NCBI GenBank assembly: GCA_017522785.1
Contig: JAFWYF010000007.1
Span: 1 to 64,000 of the forward strand
Origin: Bacteroidaceae bacterium
Lineage (GTDB): Bacteria; Bacteroidota; Bacteroidia; Bacteroidales; Bacteroidaceae
Length of the DNA: 64,000 nt
Reading direction: 5' to 3'
Part shown: one piece after another, positions 8,691-17,785 of the stretch
How the letters are laid out: each line of letters begins with the position of its first letter
How positions within the stretch are numbered: the first letter of the stretch is position 1
Position numbers and translations under genes: made by a program
Notes under the pieces: model-generated
What the model saw: only the letters and a program-made list of their open reading frames with translations
Told to the model about the DNA's origin: nothing
Databases searched by the model: none

Positions 8691-9398
8691 TTAAAGCAGT
8701 TGCGTGAGTTCTGTTAAGTCGTTTATTATAGCGGTGGGTTCTTTACCAGCTTCTATACTCTCATCTTCCCAGCAAAGTTTTTTTATCCAGATAGTTTTGC
8801 ATCCAAGCGAATTTGCTGGATATATGTCCTTACGATATGAGTCTCCAATGACAACAATATCATTTGCCGGTTTTTGTAGCGCTTCTACGCCAAGTGCAAA
8901 AAGTGCAGGGTCGGGCTTACGTAAACCAACAATTGATGATTCCACTATCTTTCTAAAGTATTTATCTAATTTAAATTCATTTAGTACAACCGGCATATTT
9001 CCATAGAAATTTGTAACAAGCACAAGCGGGTATCTATTTGACAGCTTCTCTACAATACGACGTGTAGTGGATAGTGTCTTAAGAACCTTCTCGTAACATC
9101 CTTTTGCTATGTTTGTCTGCTGTTTTGAACTTAACTTATCGCTATATGGTGTATTAAGAAGATACTCAAATTGTATAGCAATCTTTTTTTCTAATAGTAG
9201 TTTAAATGTGTCGGTGGGTTCTATAATTGGGTGCTTGGCCAATGTACGTTCGCCATGTACGTAGGCCTCTCTGAATAGCTCTTTCGAAATATTTACATTC
9301 TCTTTTATGTACTGCTCCCAAATAACCTCGGCCCAATGTATACCATTTGTGTCAATTGTGCCACCATAGTCAAAGATAATTCCTTTAATGTTTTGCAT
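8691..9398 (-). CDS. HAD-superfamily hydrolase (phosphatase)
   Basis: A 235-aa HAD phosphatase-type protein. Motif I is FDYGGTID near the N-terminus, with the second acid replaced by G-T-I-D spacing typical of DxGGT variants. Motif II is VLVTNFYG, and motifs III/IV include GLRKPDPALF and VIGDSYRKDI. I prefer the ATG at 9398 (MQNIKGIIFDYGG) to the TTG at 9410. Either start overlaps the 3' end of the phosphotransferase gene, by 14 bases for the chosen one, implying coupled translation. It is the last gene of the operon and is followed by a terminator. Its substrate is probably a phosphorylated product or precursor of the CDP-alcohol pathway next to it; this is inference from position. Confidence 0.85.
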   Translation of the reverse strand: MQNIKGIIFDYGGTIDTNGIHWAEVIWEQYIKENVNISKELFREAYVHGERTLAKHPIIEPTDTFKLLLEKKIAIQFEYLLNTPYSDKLSSKQQTNIAKGCYEKVLKTLSTTRRIVEKLSNRYPLVLVTNFYGNMPVVLNEFKLDKYFRKIVESSIVGLRKPDPALFALGVEALQKPANDIVVIGDSYRKDIYPANSLGCKTIWIKKLCWEDESIEAGKEPTAIINDLTELTQLL

Positions 9399-10338
9399 TT
9401 TCGGCCTCAATTTTATTTGTCAGTCTTTGACACATTTTTTCGTGTTTATAACGCATATACATGAATATTGACATCAGTATCACAAGTTCAAAGAACAGGT
9501 AAAACCAAAGTTCACCAATAAGCATAGAAAACCACAACATGATGAAACGCGAATTGAAGGTTAAAATGTTAGTGTATTTCATAAGTGGAAGGCTCCCCTT
9601 ACGAAACTCTTCACGTAACCATTTGGGAATTTCTGTTCCGTATCTATTCTTTACAGTTGCAATGAACTTTTGAAATTTTGGCGACATGCGCTCTTGGTTT
9701 GCAGTATAATCAATGTAGAAATGCAAAAATATTTTCCAAAAGAAGTTACCTTTCCAACTGGTCTCTTTAAATTGTTGGCGCTGTGCATCGGAGTTGTCAA
9801 ACTCATTGCCGTTTACTTCATTTATGAAATAGAGGTGTATATTTCTGTAATAATCTGCAAGTTGGCATTGTGAACCATGCACCCAAAAGCCCGCAAATGA
9901 ACACATAATCCAAATAAGAACTCCCCATTGATATTCAGGTGCAAAAGGAATGGGTTGGAATGTTGTCCTAACAGCTATTGCCGCATAAATAAAAAAGAAC
10001 CAAACATCTCCTGCAAATCCATCCAAAATGCGTCCCCAACGTGTTTTTTGTCCTGTAATACGTGCCAATTGTCCGTCGGTACTATCGTACAGATTGGCCC
10101 ACATAAGTAGCAACATACCTAATATGTTCCAACGTAGATTTTCTTGTGCAAAGCATATACCGGCACCGGCACCTAATAAAATAGATATTATTGTTACAAT
10201 GTTGGGGTGTATATGCCTGTTACGAAAGAATAGTGCACAACGAAATCCCAATGGACGGTAGAACCATAGGTCGAGGAATTCTTCGGTGTCTTGTGATTTT
10301 ATTGATGCTAAGTATGCTTTTTTGTCCTTTTCGTTCAT
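9385..10338 (-). CDS. CDP-alcohol phosphotransferase family membrane protein
   Basis: A 317-aa membrane enzyme that should transfer a phospho-alcohol from a CDP-alcohol to a second alcohol. The CDP-OH-P-transferase signature is at residues 85-111: D85-xx-DG-xx-AR-x8-G102-xxx-D106. The fourth aspartate is at 111, not at the canonical 110 (DGFAGD instead of D-xxx-D). Several hydrophobic segments follow the motif, plus a cytosolic loop of ~100 residues (about 165-265) and two C-terminal helices. The start overlaps the ATP-grasp stop by four bases (ATGA). Acceptor and donor are unknown; the neighbouring nucleotidyltransferase could supply the CDP- or NDP-linked donor. Confidence 0.85.
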   Translation of the reverse strand: MNEKDKKAYLASIKSQDTEEFLDLWFYRPLGFRCALFFRNRHIHPNIVTIISILLGAGAGICFAQENLRWNILGMLLLMWANLYDSTDGQLARITGQKTRWGRILDGFAGDVWFFFIYAAIAVRTTFQPIPFAPEYQWGVLIWIMCSFAGFWVHGSQCQLADYYRNIHLYFINEVNGNEFDNSDAQRQQFKETSWKGNFFWKIFLHFYIDYTANQERMSPKFQKFIATVKNRYGTEIPKWLREEFRKGSLPLMKYTNILTFNSRFIMLWFSMLIGELWFYLFFELVILMSIFMYMRYKHEKMCQRLTNKIEAENAKH

Positions 10339-11153
10339 AACTTGTAATGTATTAGTTTTGAAATTACTTTAGCCGCCTCTTCTCTACAAGAAGAGAAACT
10401 GGGGAAATCATTTAGATCTATAATATGAAAATCACCATTTGGTGTAACAATAGCATCTCCGCCATATATGTCAATACCTATGGCTCTAGCTGCTTCATTT
10501 GCCGTTTCTTTAAGTTGTTCACAGTTGAATGAGTGTTGTTTGGCTCTTCCATTTATCTTTTCTAAACCAAATTTCCCATTCTCGGGAGCAGGGTAGTACC
10601 AATGAAAAAAAGTCTCCTTTACACCGTAGAATTTTATCAAGTCGCCATCTATATGTTGCGTGCAAATTACCTCATTTATACCTCTTTCGTGAAATGTTGA
10701 AAGAATATTAGTCCCTTCTTCTTGTGAAGTGGCAAAGCACACATCTTGGGGACAGCACGACCATCCGTCGGCTTTCTTGAACCATAATGGATATCCGTTT
10801 GTGGGTGCATAATCTTCAGTCGAAATAATAGAAAAGGGTGGTTGTGGAATGTTGTTGATTCTCATTAACTCTACGCACTCTTTGCGAGAACAGTTTCTCA
10901 CCCCTTGCGCTTTATTAATTACATTACACCCTTTTTCTTCTACTTCTTGTAGTTTCAATAGCGTGAAATTGTTACGTGACATGTGGTATATCGCATCGCA
11001 ATTCTTGCTCTCTATTGTCTCGTTTTCATCGATAATATTTACATTATCTCCCAACAGTTCCAACTCTCTTGCAACAGCGTGTAAAATGGCTCTGTCTCTA
11101 TCCTCCATTCCCGGAGAATTTATCGGGTTGCGTGCTATTGCTATAATATTCAT
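10335..11153 (-). CDS. ATP-grasp domain protein
   Basis: A 272-aa protein with an ATP-grasp-like layout. An N-terminal Rossmann-like part (MNIIAIARNP, then DAIYHMSRN) is followed by a nucleotide-binding middle domain and a C-terminal metal-ligand motif DIYGGDAIVTPNGDFHIIDLND, where the D-x-N-D acids would coordinate Mg2+. ATP-grasp enzymes ligate a carboxylate to an amine or thiol through an acyl phosphate. The substrate here is unknown. It overlaps both the upstream nucleotidyltransferase and the downstream phosphotransferase by four bases, which argues for one pathway. It is shorter than most ATP-grasp ligases, so it may be a reduced, RimK-like form. Confidence 0.7.
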   Translation of the reverse strand: MNIIAIARNPINSPGMEDRDRAILHAVARELELLGDNVNIIDENETIESKNCDAIYHMSRNNFTLLKLQEVEEKGCNVINKAQGVRNCSRKECVELMRINNIPQPPFSIISTEDYAPTNGYPLWFKKADGWSCCPQDVCFATSQEEGTNILSTFHERGINEVICTQHIDGDLIKFYGVKETFFHWYYPAPENGKFGLEKINGRAKQHSFNCEQLKETANEAARAIGIDIYGGDAIVTPNGDFHIIDLNDFPSFSSCREEAAKVISKLIHYKL

Positions 11154-11848
11154 ATCTGTTGGATGAATTTTTCGGCTTTTTCAATATCTGATGCGTGGTC
11201 TATGTCAATTATCTTGCCAAATGGATATGCATCCAACGATATGTTGTCTATAATTAGTTGTCGTTGGAAATTACGCATGCGCGATTGACCGCTTTTAATG
11301 CAGTTTTCCAATGTAACCAAAGCTTCGGGTGGCAAACAATATATTCCGCCCGATATATATTTTATATGTTCCGGCGCAGTGTCGTGAAATCCTGTTATTT
11401 GCATCGTGTTATCGGTGCTTACATATAACGGCTTTTCATCATCTATGTAGTCGGTAACCCCCATTAACCCTTTGTTATCACTTTTTATAAAGGTGTTTAT
11501 ATACTCCTTGAACTCCTCTTCGCAAAAAAGTGTATCTACGGTGGTAAGACAAAATTTATCGTTACGCAAATATGGTATCAATTCATAGAGGCTGTGCATG
11601 GAGCTTGGTGTGTCTTTTACAACAATATTCAATGGTAAATCCTTTTGTAATTTGCGAAGAAGAGCTACTGTCTGGGGTTGTTTACTGTTAGTTATAATGC
11701 TTATGCTTTTTGCATGGCAACGCATGAAAATACCTATAAGGCGTTCTATTATAGGAACGCCATTAAGGGGTATTAGTGGTTTGGGGTATTTAACCCCTTC
11801 GCTTGCCAAACGCGAGCCTTCACCTGCTGCAATTATTGCATAATTCAT
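11150..11848 (-). CDS. Sugar/alcohol-phosphate nucleotidyltransferase
   Basis: A 232-aa nucleotidyltransferase of the MobA-like/NTP_transferase fold. The N-terminal signature AIIAAGEGSRLASEG with the downstream YPKPLIPLNG (catalytic lysine) is clear, and the metal-binding aspartate is in LTTVDTLF. Enzymes of this kind couple CTP or another NTP to a phosphorylated sugar, inositol or choline. Being directly upstream of an ATP-grasp protein and a CDP-alcohol phosphotransferase, a cytidylyltransferase role is the best guess. It starts 4 bases after pdxA ends and overlaps the next start (ATGA). Alternative: a hexose-1-phosphate nucleotidyltransferase unrelated to CDP chemistry. Confidence 0.8.
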   Translation of the reverse strand: MNYAIIAAGEGSRLASEGVKYPKPLIPLNGVPIIERLIGIFMRCHAKSISIITNSKQPQTVALLRKLQKDLPLNIVVKDTPSSMHSLYELIPYLRNDKFCLTTVDTLFCEEEFKEYINTFIKSDNKGLMGVTDYIDDEKPLYVSTDNTMQITGFHDTAPEHIKYISGGIYCLPPEALVTLENCIKSGQSRMRNFQRQLIIDNISLDAYPFGKIIDIDHASDIEKAEKFIQQI

Positions 11849-11852
11849 TATA

Positions 11853-12950
11853 CTACTCTTTATCTTCTTGTTGCAGGTTCAGACGATTGCTGTCGTCGCG
11901 TTTCTCAAAATAGAGTTTACGCAATGGATGACGACGTGCTTCGTTATAGTTTTTGCGATTGCGGAAAATATCTATTGCTGCATATATGGCTTGACGGAAT
12001 GAATTTTCATTGGCAATACCTTTTCCTGCAATATCGTAAGCGACACCATGAGCCGGTGATGTACGTACTACAGGAAGTCCGGCTGTGAAATTTACTCCAT
12101 CGTCCATAGCCAAAAGTTTCATGGGAGCTAGTCCTTGGTCGTGGTACATTGCCAGAATACCATCGAAATGGGTATATTTGCCACTGCCCATGAAACCGTC
12201 AACACCAAATGGACCATAGCAGAGAATGCCTTCACGACTCATCTTCTCTATGCTTGGTATAATAACTTCAATCTCCTCTTTTCCTAAAAGACCATTGTCA
12301 CCTGCATGTGGGTTCAACGACAACACTGCAATTTTGGGTGCATCAATGTCAAAATCTTCAATAAGGCTCTTGTTGAAGATTTTGAGTTTTTCCTCCAATA
12401 GTTCGGGTGTTATTGCTGCGGGAACCTCTCGTAAAGGAAGGTGCGATGTGGCAACTGCGAAGCGCAACTCATTGCTACACAAAATCATGAGTGATTTCTC
12501 TCCATCACCCAAACGCTCTTGTAAATATTCGGTGTGCCCCGGAAAATTAAATTCGTTGTTTTGTATGCTCTGTTTGTTTATGGGTGCTGTTACAAGTAGG
12601 TCAATAACGCTTTCTTGATAATCTTTAACAACTCTTTCCAATGCCTCATACGCCGCTAACCCTCCCTCTTTTGTTGCAACACCTAAGTCAATATGCACTT
12701 CGTCATTGTTGCAGTTTATGATATTAAGTTTGCCATCTTCTATCTGTTCACTGTTCTCAACGGCATTATATGCAACATCCAACTCCAATGCTTTACGATG
12801 ATAGGAAGCTAATTTGGGAGAACCATATATGACCGGTGTGCAAATATCGAACATCTCAGGGGTTGCAAAGGTCTTGAAAATTACTTCGTAACCAATGCCA
12901 TTTATATCACCTTGTGTGATACCAATACGTATTTTACGTCTATCGCTCAT
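11853..12950 (-). CDS. pdxA: 4-hydroxythreonine-4-phosphate dehydrogenase
   Basis: PdxA oxidises 4-phosphohydroxy-L-threonine in pyridoxal phosphate synthesis. The protein has 365 aa from the chosen ATG at 12950 (MSDRRKIRIGITQGDING), which has an AG-rich stretch upstream. A longer form from a GTG at 12983 would overlap the upstream gene and adds residues without family support. Motifs include GITQGDINGIGYE, the metal-binding histidine in FPGHTEYL, and the C-terminal AMYHDQGLAP and SPAHGVAYDIAGKG blocks. It sits between a DUF4837 lipoprotein gene and the nucleotidyltransferase cassette, an arrangement that suggests only shared transcription. Confidence 0.94.
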   Translation of the reverse strand: MSDRRKIRIGITQGDINGIGYEVIFKTFATPEMFDICTPVIYGSPKLASYHRKALELDVAYNAVENSEQIEDGKLNIINCNNDEVHIDLGVATKEGGLAAYEALERVVKDYQESVIDLLVTAPINKQSIQNNEFNFPGHTEYLQERLGDGEKSLMILCSNELRFAVATSHLPLREVPAAITPELLEEKLKIFNKSLIEDFDIDAPKIAVLSLNPHAGDNGLLGKEEIEVIIPSIEKMSREGILCYGPFGVDGFMGSGKYTHFDGILAMYHDQGLAPMKLLAMDDGVNFTAGLPVVRTSPAHGVAYDIAGKGIANENSFRQAIYAAIDIFRNRKNYNEARRHPLRKLYFEKRDDSNRLNLQQEDKE

Positions 12951-12966
12951 AAATTCTCTCTTATCT

Positions 12967-14022
12967 TTATTTTGTATTTGCACTATCTTTCTCCTCTACA
13001 ACAATCTCGGGTATGTGTACACTGTTCTCGATATCTTTATCAACGGGTAATTTCAGAGTGAAAAGCGTTGCTTCGAGTTTGCGAATATGATTTCCCTTTT
13101 TTTCGCTGGGAGCATAAACAAACCCTTCAACAACAATGACTCTGCCGTTTTTTTCATCTACTACGCTATGAGATACAAATGGACCACCCATCATGTCGTT
13201 TTTCATTGCCCACAATCCACGAGCAATCTGCATATATCTTTCGCGGAACTCAGTCTCTTTAATGTCTACAAATTCTGCTTCTGTTGTCATGTATTGTCCC
13301 TCTTTTCCACCCGGAATATTCACTTTCATGATTGAATCTCGCATCAATATGAAATTGTCGAGTGAGAAATTGCTCTCATCTGTATATGGATAACTATAAA
13401 CAACAATGTTCTGAATATATTTTTTGTTAGCGGCAATGTCCGATGCCCACAAAAAGTTTTCGCCACTCTTTATTCCTGTTATGTCAAGAGGCAAAAGGAG
13501 CTCACAATCAAATATCTTTTGTACGCTGTCGAGAAACACAGGGTTGTGTCTTTTCTGTAGTTTTTTCAGCTCTCTGTTCATCTCAGTCGATGTCAAGAAA
13601 TCGACTATTTTTTGCGAATTGCTCGAAACATATTCTCTAAAACTCTCTGCATCGGGCGATTGTATTGTCATAATAATCTGCGATGATGCATATTTGTCTT
13701 TAGTGTATTTTATTTTTGTGGTTGTGTAAAGTGTTGGGTCTATCTTAACCTCAATTATGTTTCTCATGGGCTTCAGCAGTTTGCCGAAACCTGCTAATGG
13801 GGTTTGGTTTATTCGGAATGAACGTTCCGATTGGGGAAGACCGGGGATATCGGTGTCTAGTACATCGTAGAGGGCACGTCCTGCAGGCGCTTCCCAAAAA
13901 TCATCTTCACAAATGACCAGAACCTCGTATGGCATTCCGGTTGATGCCGGTAGAAACATTGTAGGACCATCGCTACAGGCTGCTAATATCATTAATGATA
14001 ATGTAAATAGTAACTTTTTCAT
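12967..14022 (-). CDS. DUF4837 family lipoprotein
   Basis: A 351-aa predicted lipoprotein: the N-terminus MKKLLFTLSLMILAACSDG has a lipobox (LAAC), so Cys16 is probably the lipidated residue. The rest is a soluble mixed alpha/beta domain matching the Bacteroidetes DUF4837 family in my reading (PYEVLVICEDDFWE near the start, TTEAEFVDIKETEFRERYMQIARGLW in the second half is shown here only in part as AEFVDIKETEF). Function is unknown. It is 12 bases downstream of rlmN and close to pdxA, so it belongs to the same operon. A periplasmic-side location is inferred from the lipobox. Confidence 0.8.
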   Translation of the reverse strand: MKKLLFTLSLMILAACSDGPTMFLPASTGMPYEVLVICEDDFWEAPAGRALYDVLDTDIPGLPQSERSFRINQTPLAGFGKLLKPMRNIIEVKIDPTLYTTTKIKYTKDKYASSQIIMTIQSPDAESFREYVSSNSQKIVDFLTSTEMNRELKKLQKRHNPVFLDSVQKIFDCELLLPLDITGIKSGENFLWASDIAANKKYIQNIVVYSYPYTDESNFSLDNFILMRDSIMKVNIPGGKEGQYMTTEAEFVDIKETEFRERYMQIARGLWAMKNDMMGGPFVSHSVVDEKNGRVIVVEGFVYAPSEKKGNHIRKLEATLFTLKLPVDKDIENSVHIPEIVVEEKDSANTK

Positions 14023-14034
14023 TGTTTTATATTT

Positions 14035-15078
14035 TTAGTTATTCTTATTCTCTTCGTTCTGTTTTACTGTGGATAACATTCCGCAGGCAGCAAAAATATC
14101 CTCTCCGCGTGAAGCGCGTATGGTGGTAAATATACCGTTTGCAGTTAAAAAGTCGCGTAAGCGTGTCATGCCGGCATCGTCAATACCTTCTAAAGGAACA
14201 CCCGGTATGGCATGGTATCGTATAAGGTTTATACGACAATCTAGTCCGTTTAGAAGTGCCAACAATTTGCGTGCGTGGGAAATTGTCTCATTAACACCCT
14301 TAAAAACAATATATTCGAATGTCAATCGTCGTTGATGGCTAAAGTCGTACTTTTTGAGCAACTCTACAATTTCTGTAATAGAATAACCGCGTTCAGCCGG
14401 CATAAGTTCGCTTCGCCGTTCTGGTATAGGATGATGCAGGCTGATAGCAATATGATATTCACCAGCTTCCAACAAACGTTGTAGTCCTTTTCGTAATCCA
14501 ACAGATGATACCGTTAAACGATGCGGACTCCATGCTGTTGCATAATCAGCAGTAAGTATCTCTATGGTTTGCAACAAGTTGTCGAGGTTATCACATGGCT
14601 CTCCCATGCCCATAAACACAATGTTTGTAAGCTTGTCAAACTCGGGTAGTGCAAAAATCTGATTTAGAATTTCGTTACAGGTGAGGTTGGCTGTATATCG
14701 TTGTTTGCCTGTCATGCAGAAAAGGCAGTTCATTTTGCATCCAACTTGTGAAGAGACACATAGCGTTGCACGCTCACCATCGGGAATATATACTGCTTCA
14801 ATAAAATGCCTGTTTTCAACCTCATAAAGATATTTTATGGTGCCATCTATCGAACGCATTGCTTCAATTGGTCCTGCAATGCCAACTTCGAATAGCTCGT
14901 TCAATTTTTTTCGGTTTGCTTGTGAGATGTTACTCATCTCGTCTATTGTAGTAACCCGTTTCTTATATACCCAATCGGCTATTTGCTTGGCTGTGAAAGA
15001 GGGCATGCCAATTTCGGCTACAGCCTCTTTTAGCTGTCCTAGCGTCATACCCAATAAACGTTTCTTACCGTTGTTCAT
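14035..15078 (-). CDS. rlmN: Dual-specificity 23S rRNA/tRNA adenine C2-methyltransferase
   Basis: RlmN methylates C2 of A2503 in 23S rRNA and A37 in some tRNAs by radical SAM chemistry. The 347-aa protein has the 4Fe-4S motif CKMNCLFC with Cys114, Cys118 and Cys121. The two methyl-transfer cysteines are also visible: Cys107 in ATLCVSS and Cys332 near the C-terminus in FAACGML. GMGEP and the SVGL/ISLHHP blocks are typical. It is the first gene of the minus-strand operon, with a -7-like TATCTTTG box about 165 bases upstream. Confidence 0.96.
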   Translation of the reverse strand: MNNGKKRLLGMTLGQLKEAVAEIGMPSFTAKQIADWVYKKRVTTIDEMSNISQANRKKLNELFEVGIAGPIEAMRSIDGTIKYLYEVENRHFIEAVYIPDGERATLCVSSQVGCKMNCLFCMTGKQRYTANLTCNEILNQIFALPEFDKLTNIVFMGMGEPCDNLDNLLQTIEILTADYATAWSPHRLTVSSVGLRKGLQRLLEAGEYHIAISLHHPIPERRSELMPAERGYSITEIVELLKKYDFSHQRRLTFEYIVFKGVNETISHARKLLALLNGLDCRINLIRYHAIPGVPLEGIDDAGMTRLRDFLTANGIFTTIRASRGEDIFAACGMLSTVKQNEENKNN

Positions 15079-15240
15079 TATTCCGGAATTTTAGTATAAG
15101 TTACAGAAAAACAAGTGAAAATAGTGCCTTAATTGGATATTTCCTTCGTTCTGCTATGAAAAATATTGCAATAGATAAGAATCTTGTTTTACAAATGGAT
15201 GTCACCAATTTATAAATATTCTTCTCTTTTACAAAACATG

Positions 15241-15272
15241 CAAAGATATGCCAAATTTATGAGATATTTAAA
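15241..15272 (-). promoter_or_regulatory. Candidate promoter of the rlmN operon
   Basis: TATCTTTG on the minus strand (15248-15241) matches the -7 box. The -33 position, 20 bases away, reads TTTA rather than TTTG. The leader would be about 155 bases. The rest of the 292-base gap (15079-15370) shows only AT-rich sequence and a TATATTCG box at 15343-15350 facing the downstream plus-strand gene. Confidence 0.45.
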
Positions 15273-15370
15273 TATTAATAGTAAATTATATTATTTAGTT
15301 AATTTGTTTTTGCTTTTCTATAATAGCTCCTCTTTTTTTTACTATATTCGCAAATAAATATTTAGGAACT

Positions 15371-17785
15371 ATGATACAAAAAACTTTTGACCTGTTTTTG
15401 CCCGTTTTCACCGATGCTTTTCCCATGGCGGAATTGTGTGAACTGGCAAATTGTAACAGTGTAAATAATATATATGTGTGGTCTGCTGCATTGAACCCTT
15501 TCGATACTTTTTCTTCAAAAATAAAAGTATTGCCAATAGATGTTTTTGGGGATAGCTCAATGTATTTTGATATGGCAAAATGTGCTCAATCTGAATATGT
15601 CGTGCTATTTACAAAAGAACTTTCTCCTTTGCCGTCGGTCGATGCTTTGCTTCGTATGTGCGATGCAATGCGTAATGATTCATCAATGCTTTATTCCGAC
15701 TATTCAAAAGTTGTAAATGGTGCTTGTGAGCCTGCGCCAACAATAGATTATCAGTTTGGCAGTCTGCGAAACGATTTCTGCTTTGGCTCTGTTGTGGTTT
15801 TACGTACATCGGCACTTAAGGAGTATGTGAAAGAGAACCTTCTTTATTCTAAATATGCCGGTTTCTACCAACTGCGTTTGGCAATGAGCCGTTTGGGAAA
15901 TTTACAGCATTTAACCGAAAATTTATATGTAGAGAATGAGTATGACAATCGAAAAAGTGGTGAAAAACAGTTCGATTATGTCAATCCGGCACAGCGCGAT
16001 GTCCAAATAGATATGGAATGTGTATGCACCGACCACTTAAAGCGCATAGGTGGCTATCTACCTCCATATAAATACACCGAAATAGACCTTTCTAACGGTG
16101 ATTTCCCGGTAGAGGCGTCTGTGGTTATTCCAGTACTTAATCGTGCTTCGACAATAGCGGATGCTATTCGTTCTGTGTTGGCTCAAAAATGTTCATTTCC
16201 ATTTAATATTCTGGTAGTTGATAATCATTCCACCGACGGAACCGGGCTCATAATAGATTCTTTCAGTGATGAAAGAGTACATCACATTGTGCCTAAACAA
16301 TTAAATTTAGGTATTGGTGGCTGTTGGAATCTTGCTGTAAACAACAAAAATTGCGGTCGTTTTGCTGTACAGTTGGATAGCGACGATTTGTATAGCGACG
16401 AAAATACTTTACAACGTGTTGTGAACGGTTTCTATGAACAGAAATGTGCAATGCTCATCGGTTCTTATAGAATATGCAATTTTGAATTGCAAACATTGCC
16501 TCCCGGTGTAATCGATCATCGTGAATGGAGTGAAGAGAATGGAAGGAATAATGCTCTGCGTATAAATGGTTTAGGTGCTCCAAGAGCTTTCTATACTCCA
16601 ATAATACGGCAAATAGGTTTCCCAAATGTAAGTTATGGCGAGGATTATGCCGTTGGTTTGCAAATATCGCGTAATTATCGTATAGGACGTATATACGATG
16701 TTCTTTATCTCTGTCGTCGTTGGGATGGCAATTCCGATGCGGCGCTGTCGCATCAAAAAGTTAATGCGCATAACACGTACAAAGACTCGTTGAGGACAAA
16801 AGAGTTGCATGCAAGAGTATCTCTTGTTAAAAAGATGCAAAAACCATCATTTTTATCATTACAAAAGTTCTATGATAAACAATTGAGTCTATGGAATGAT
16901 GTAGCAAGACGTTTTAAAGCGCTCAATAATGTCTCTGTACGTAATTTGGATTGCGGGTTGGTGTTGCAATATAATCCCGATAGAATAATTTCTGCATCGG
17001 CAAAGGTAGATAAAGAGTCAATTAAAAAACGTCCCTGTTTCTTATGCAAAAAGAATCGTCCTAAAGAGCAGATAGCAGAAAATACCCTTGGTAATATCGA
17101 GGTGCTTGTTAATCCTTATCCCATTCTTCCTTCTCATTTTACACTGCTGTTGAATAATCACACTCCGCAATCTCTTATGGCTATGTATAGCGATATGCTG
17201 GCACTTGCTAAACGTTGGCCAAAAATGGCAATTTTCTATAACGGAGCAAAATGTGGAGCTTCTGCACCCGACCACGCACATTTACAGGCTGTTCGTAGTA
17301 GCGATATACCCTTGTTGGGAAAAATGTGGAAAAACAAACTGTGGCAAAATGCCTATCCTGTTCTTGCGACGAATGGTAACATTATTTATCGAATAACATC
17401 TTATGTTGTCCCCTTGTATGTGATAGAGGCTGTGGATTTAAATGGCTCAATTGAACTAATGAAGCAACTGATGCAAGCTTTGCCTTTGTGTGATGGCGAA
17501 AAAGAGCCACGTATGAACGTTCTGTCGGTCTATCGTCGCGAAAAAGGTTATATTACATACATTTTCCCACGTGCAAAACATCGTCCCGATTGCTATTTCT
17601 CCGCCGGCAAAGATAATTGCATGATAAGTCCGGGATTGTTGGATATGGCGGGTTTGGTTATAATGCCTCGTGAACAGGATTTTATAAATGCTACAGAAGT
17701 AAAAGTGATGTCTGTACTTCGTGAAGTGGCAATTGATGAGAATGAAGCATTGTATGTTGAACAAAAATTAGGTGTTAGGAAGTGA
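15371..17785 (+). CDS. Glycosyltransferase fused to a DUF4922/HIT-like domain
   Basis: An 804-aa multidomain protein. Residues 1-240 resemble a degenerate GT-A domain (VVLFTKELSPLP, LYSDYSKVV). Residues about 250-480 are a standard GT2 domain: SVVIPVLNRAS, VVDNHSTDG and the DxD-like LDSDD. The last ~270 residues match DUF4922, related to the Ap4A phosphorylase/GalT branch of the HIT superfamily. It has a CFLCKKNRP zinc-like motif and GASAPDHAHLQA, whose His635-x-His637 corresponds to the catalytic histidine triad. Transfer of a glycosyl or nucleotidyl group is likely, but the real reaction is unknown. The stop overlaps the GTG start of a SpoIID/LytB gene by four bases, so the two probably act together. 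Confidence 0.8.
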   Translation: MIQKTFDLFLPVFTDAFPMAELCELANCNSVNNIYVWSAALNPFDTFSSKIKVLPIDVFGDSSMYFDMAKCAQSEYVVLFTKELSPLPSVDALLRMCDAMRNDSSMLYSDYSKVVNGACEPAPTIDYQFGSLRNDFCFGSVVVLRTSALKEYVKENLLYSKYAGFYQLRLAMSRLGNLQHLTENLYVENEYDNRKSGEKQFDYVNPAQRDVQIDMECVCTDHLKRIGGYLPPYKYTEIDLSNGDFPVEASVVIPVLNRASTIADAIRSVLAQKCSFPFNILVVDNHSTDGTGLIIDSFSDERVHHIVPKQLNLGIGGCWNLAVNNKNCGRFAVQLDSDDLYSDENTLQRVVNGFYEQKCAMLIGSYRICNFELQTLPPGVIDHREWSEENGRNNALRINGLGAPRAFYTPIIRQIGFPNVSYGEDYAVGLQISRNYRIGRIYDVLYLCRRWDGNSDAALSHQKVNAHNTYKDSLRTKELHARVSLVKKMQKPSFLSLQKFYDKQLSLWNDVARRFKALNNVSVRNLDCGLVLQYNPDRIISASAKVDKESIKKRPCFLCKKNRPKEQIAENTLGNIEVLVNPYPILPSHFTLLLNNHTPQSLMAMYSDMLALAKRWPKMAIFYNGAKCGASAPDHAHLQAVRSSDIPLLGKMWKNKLWQNAYPVLATNGNIIYRITSYVVPLYVIEAVDLNGSIELMKQLMQALPLCDGEKEPRMNVLSVYRREKGYITYIFPRAKHRPDCYFSAGKDNCMISPGLLDMAGLVIMPREQDFINATEVKVMSVLREVAIDENEALYVEQKLGVRK

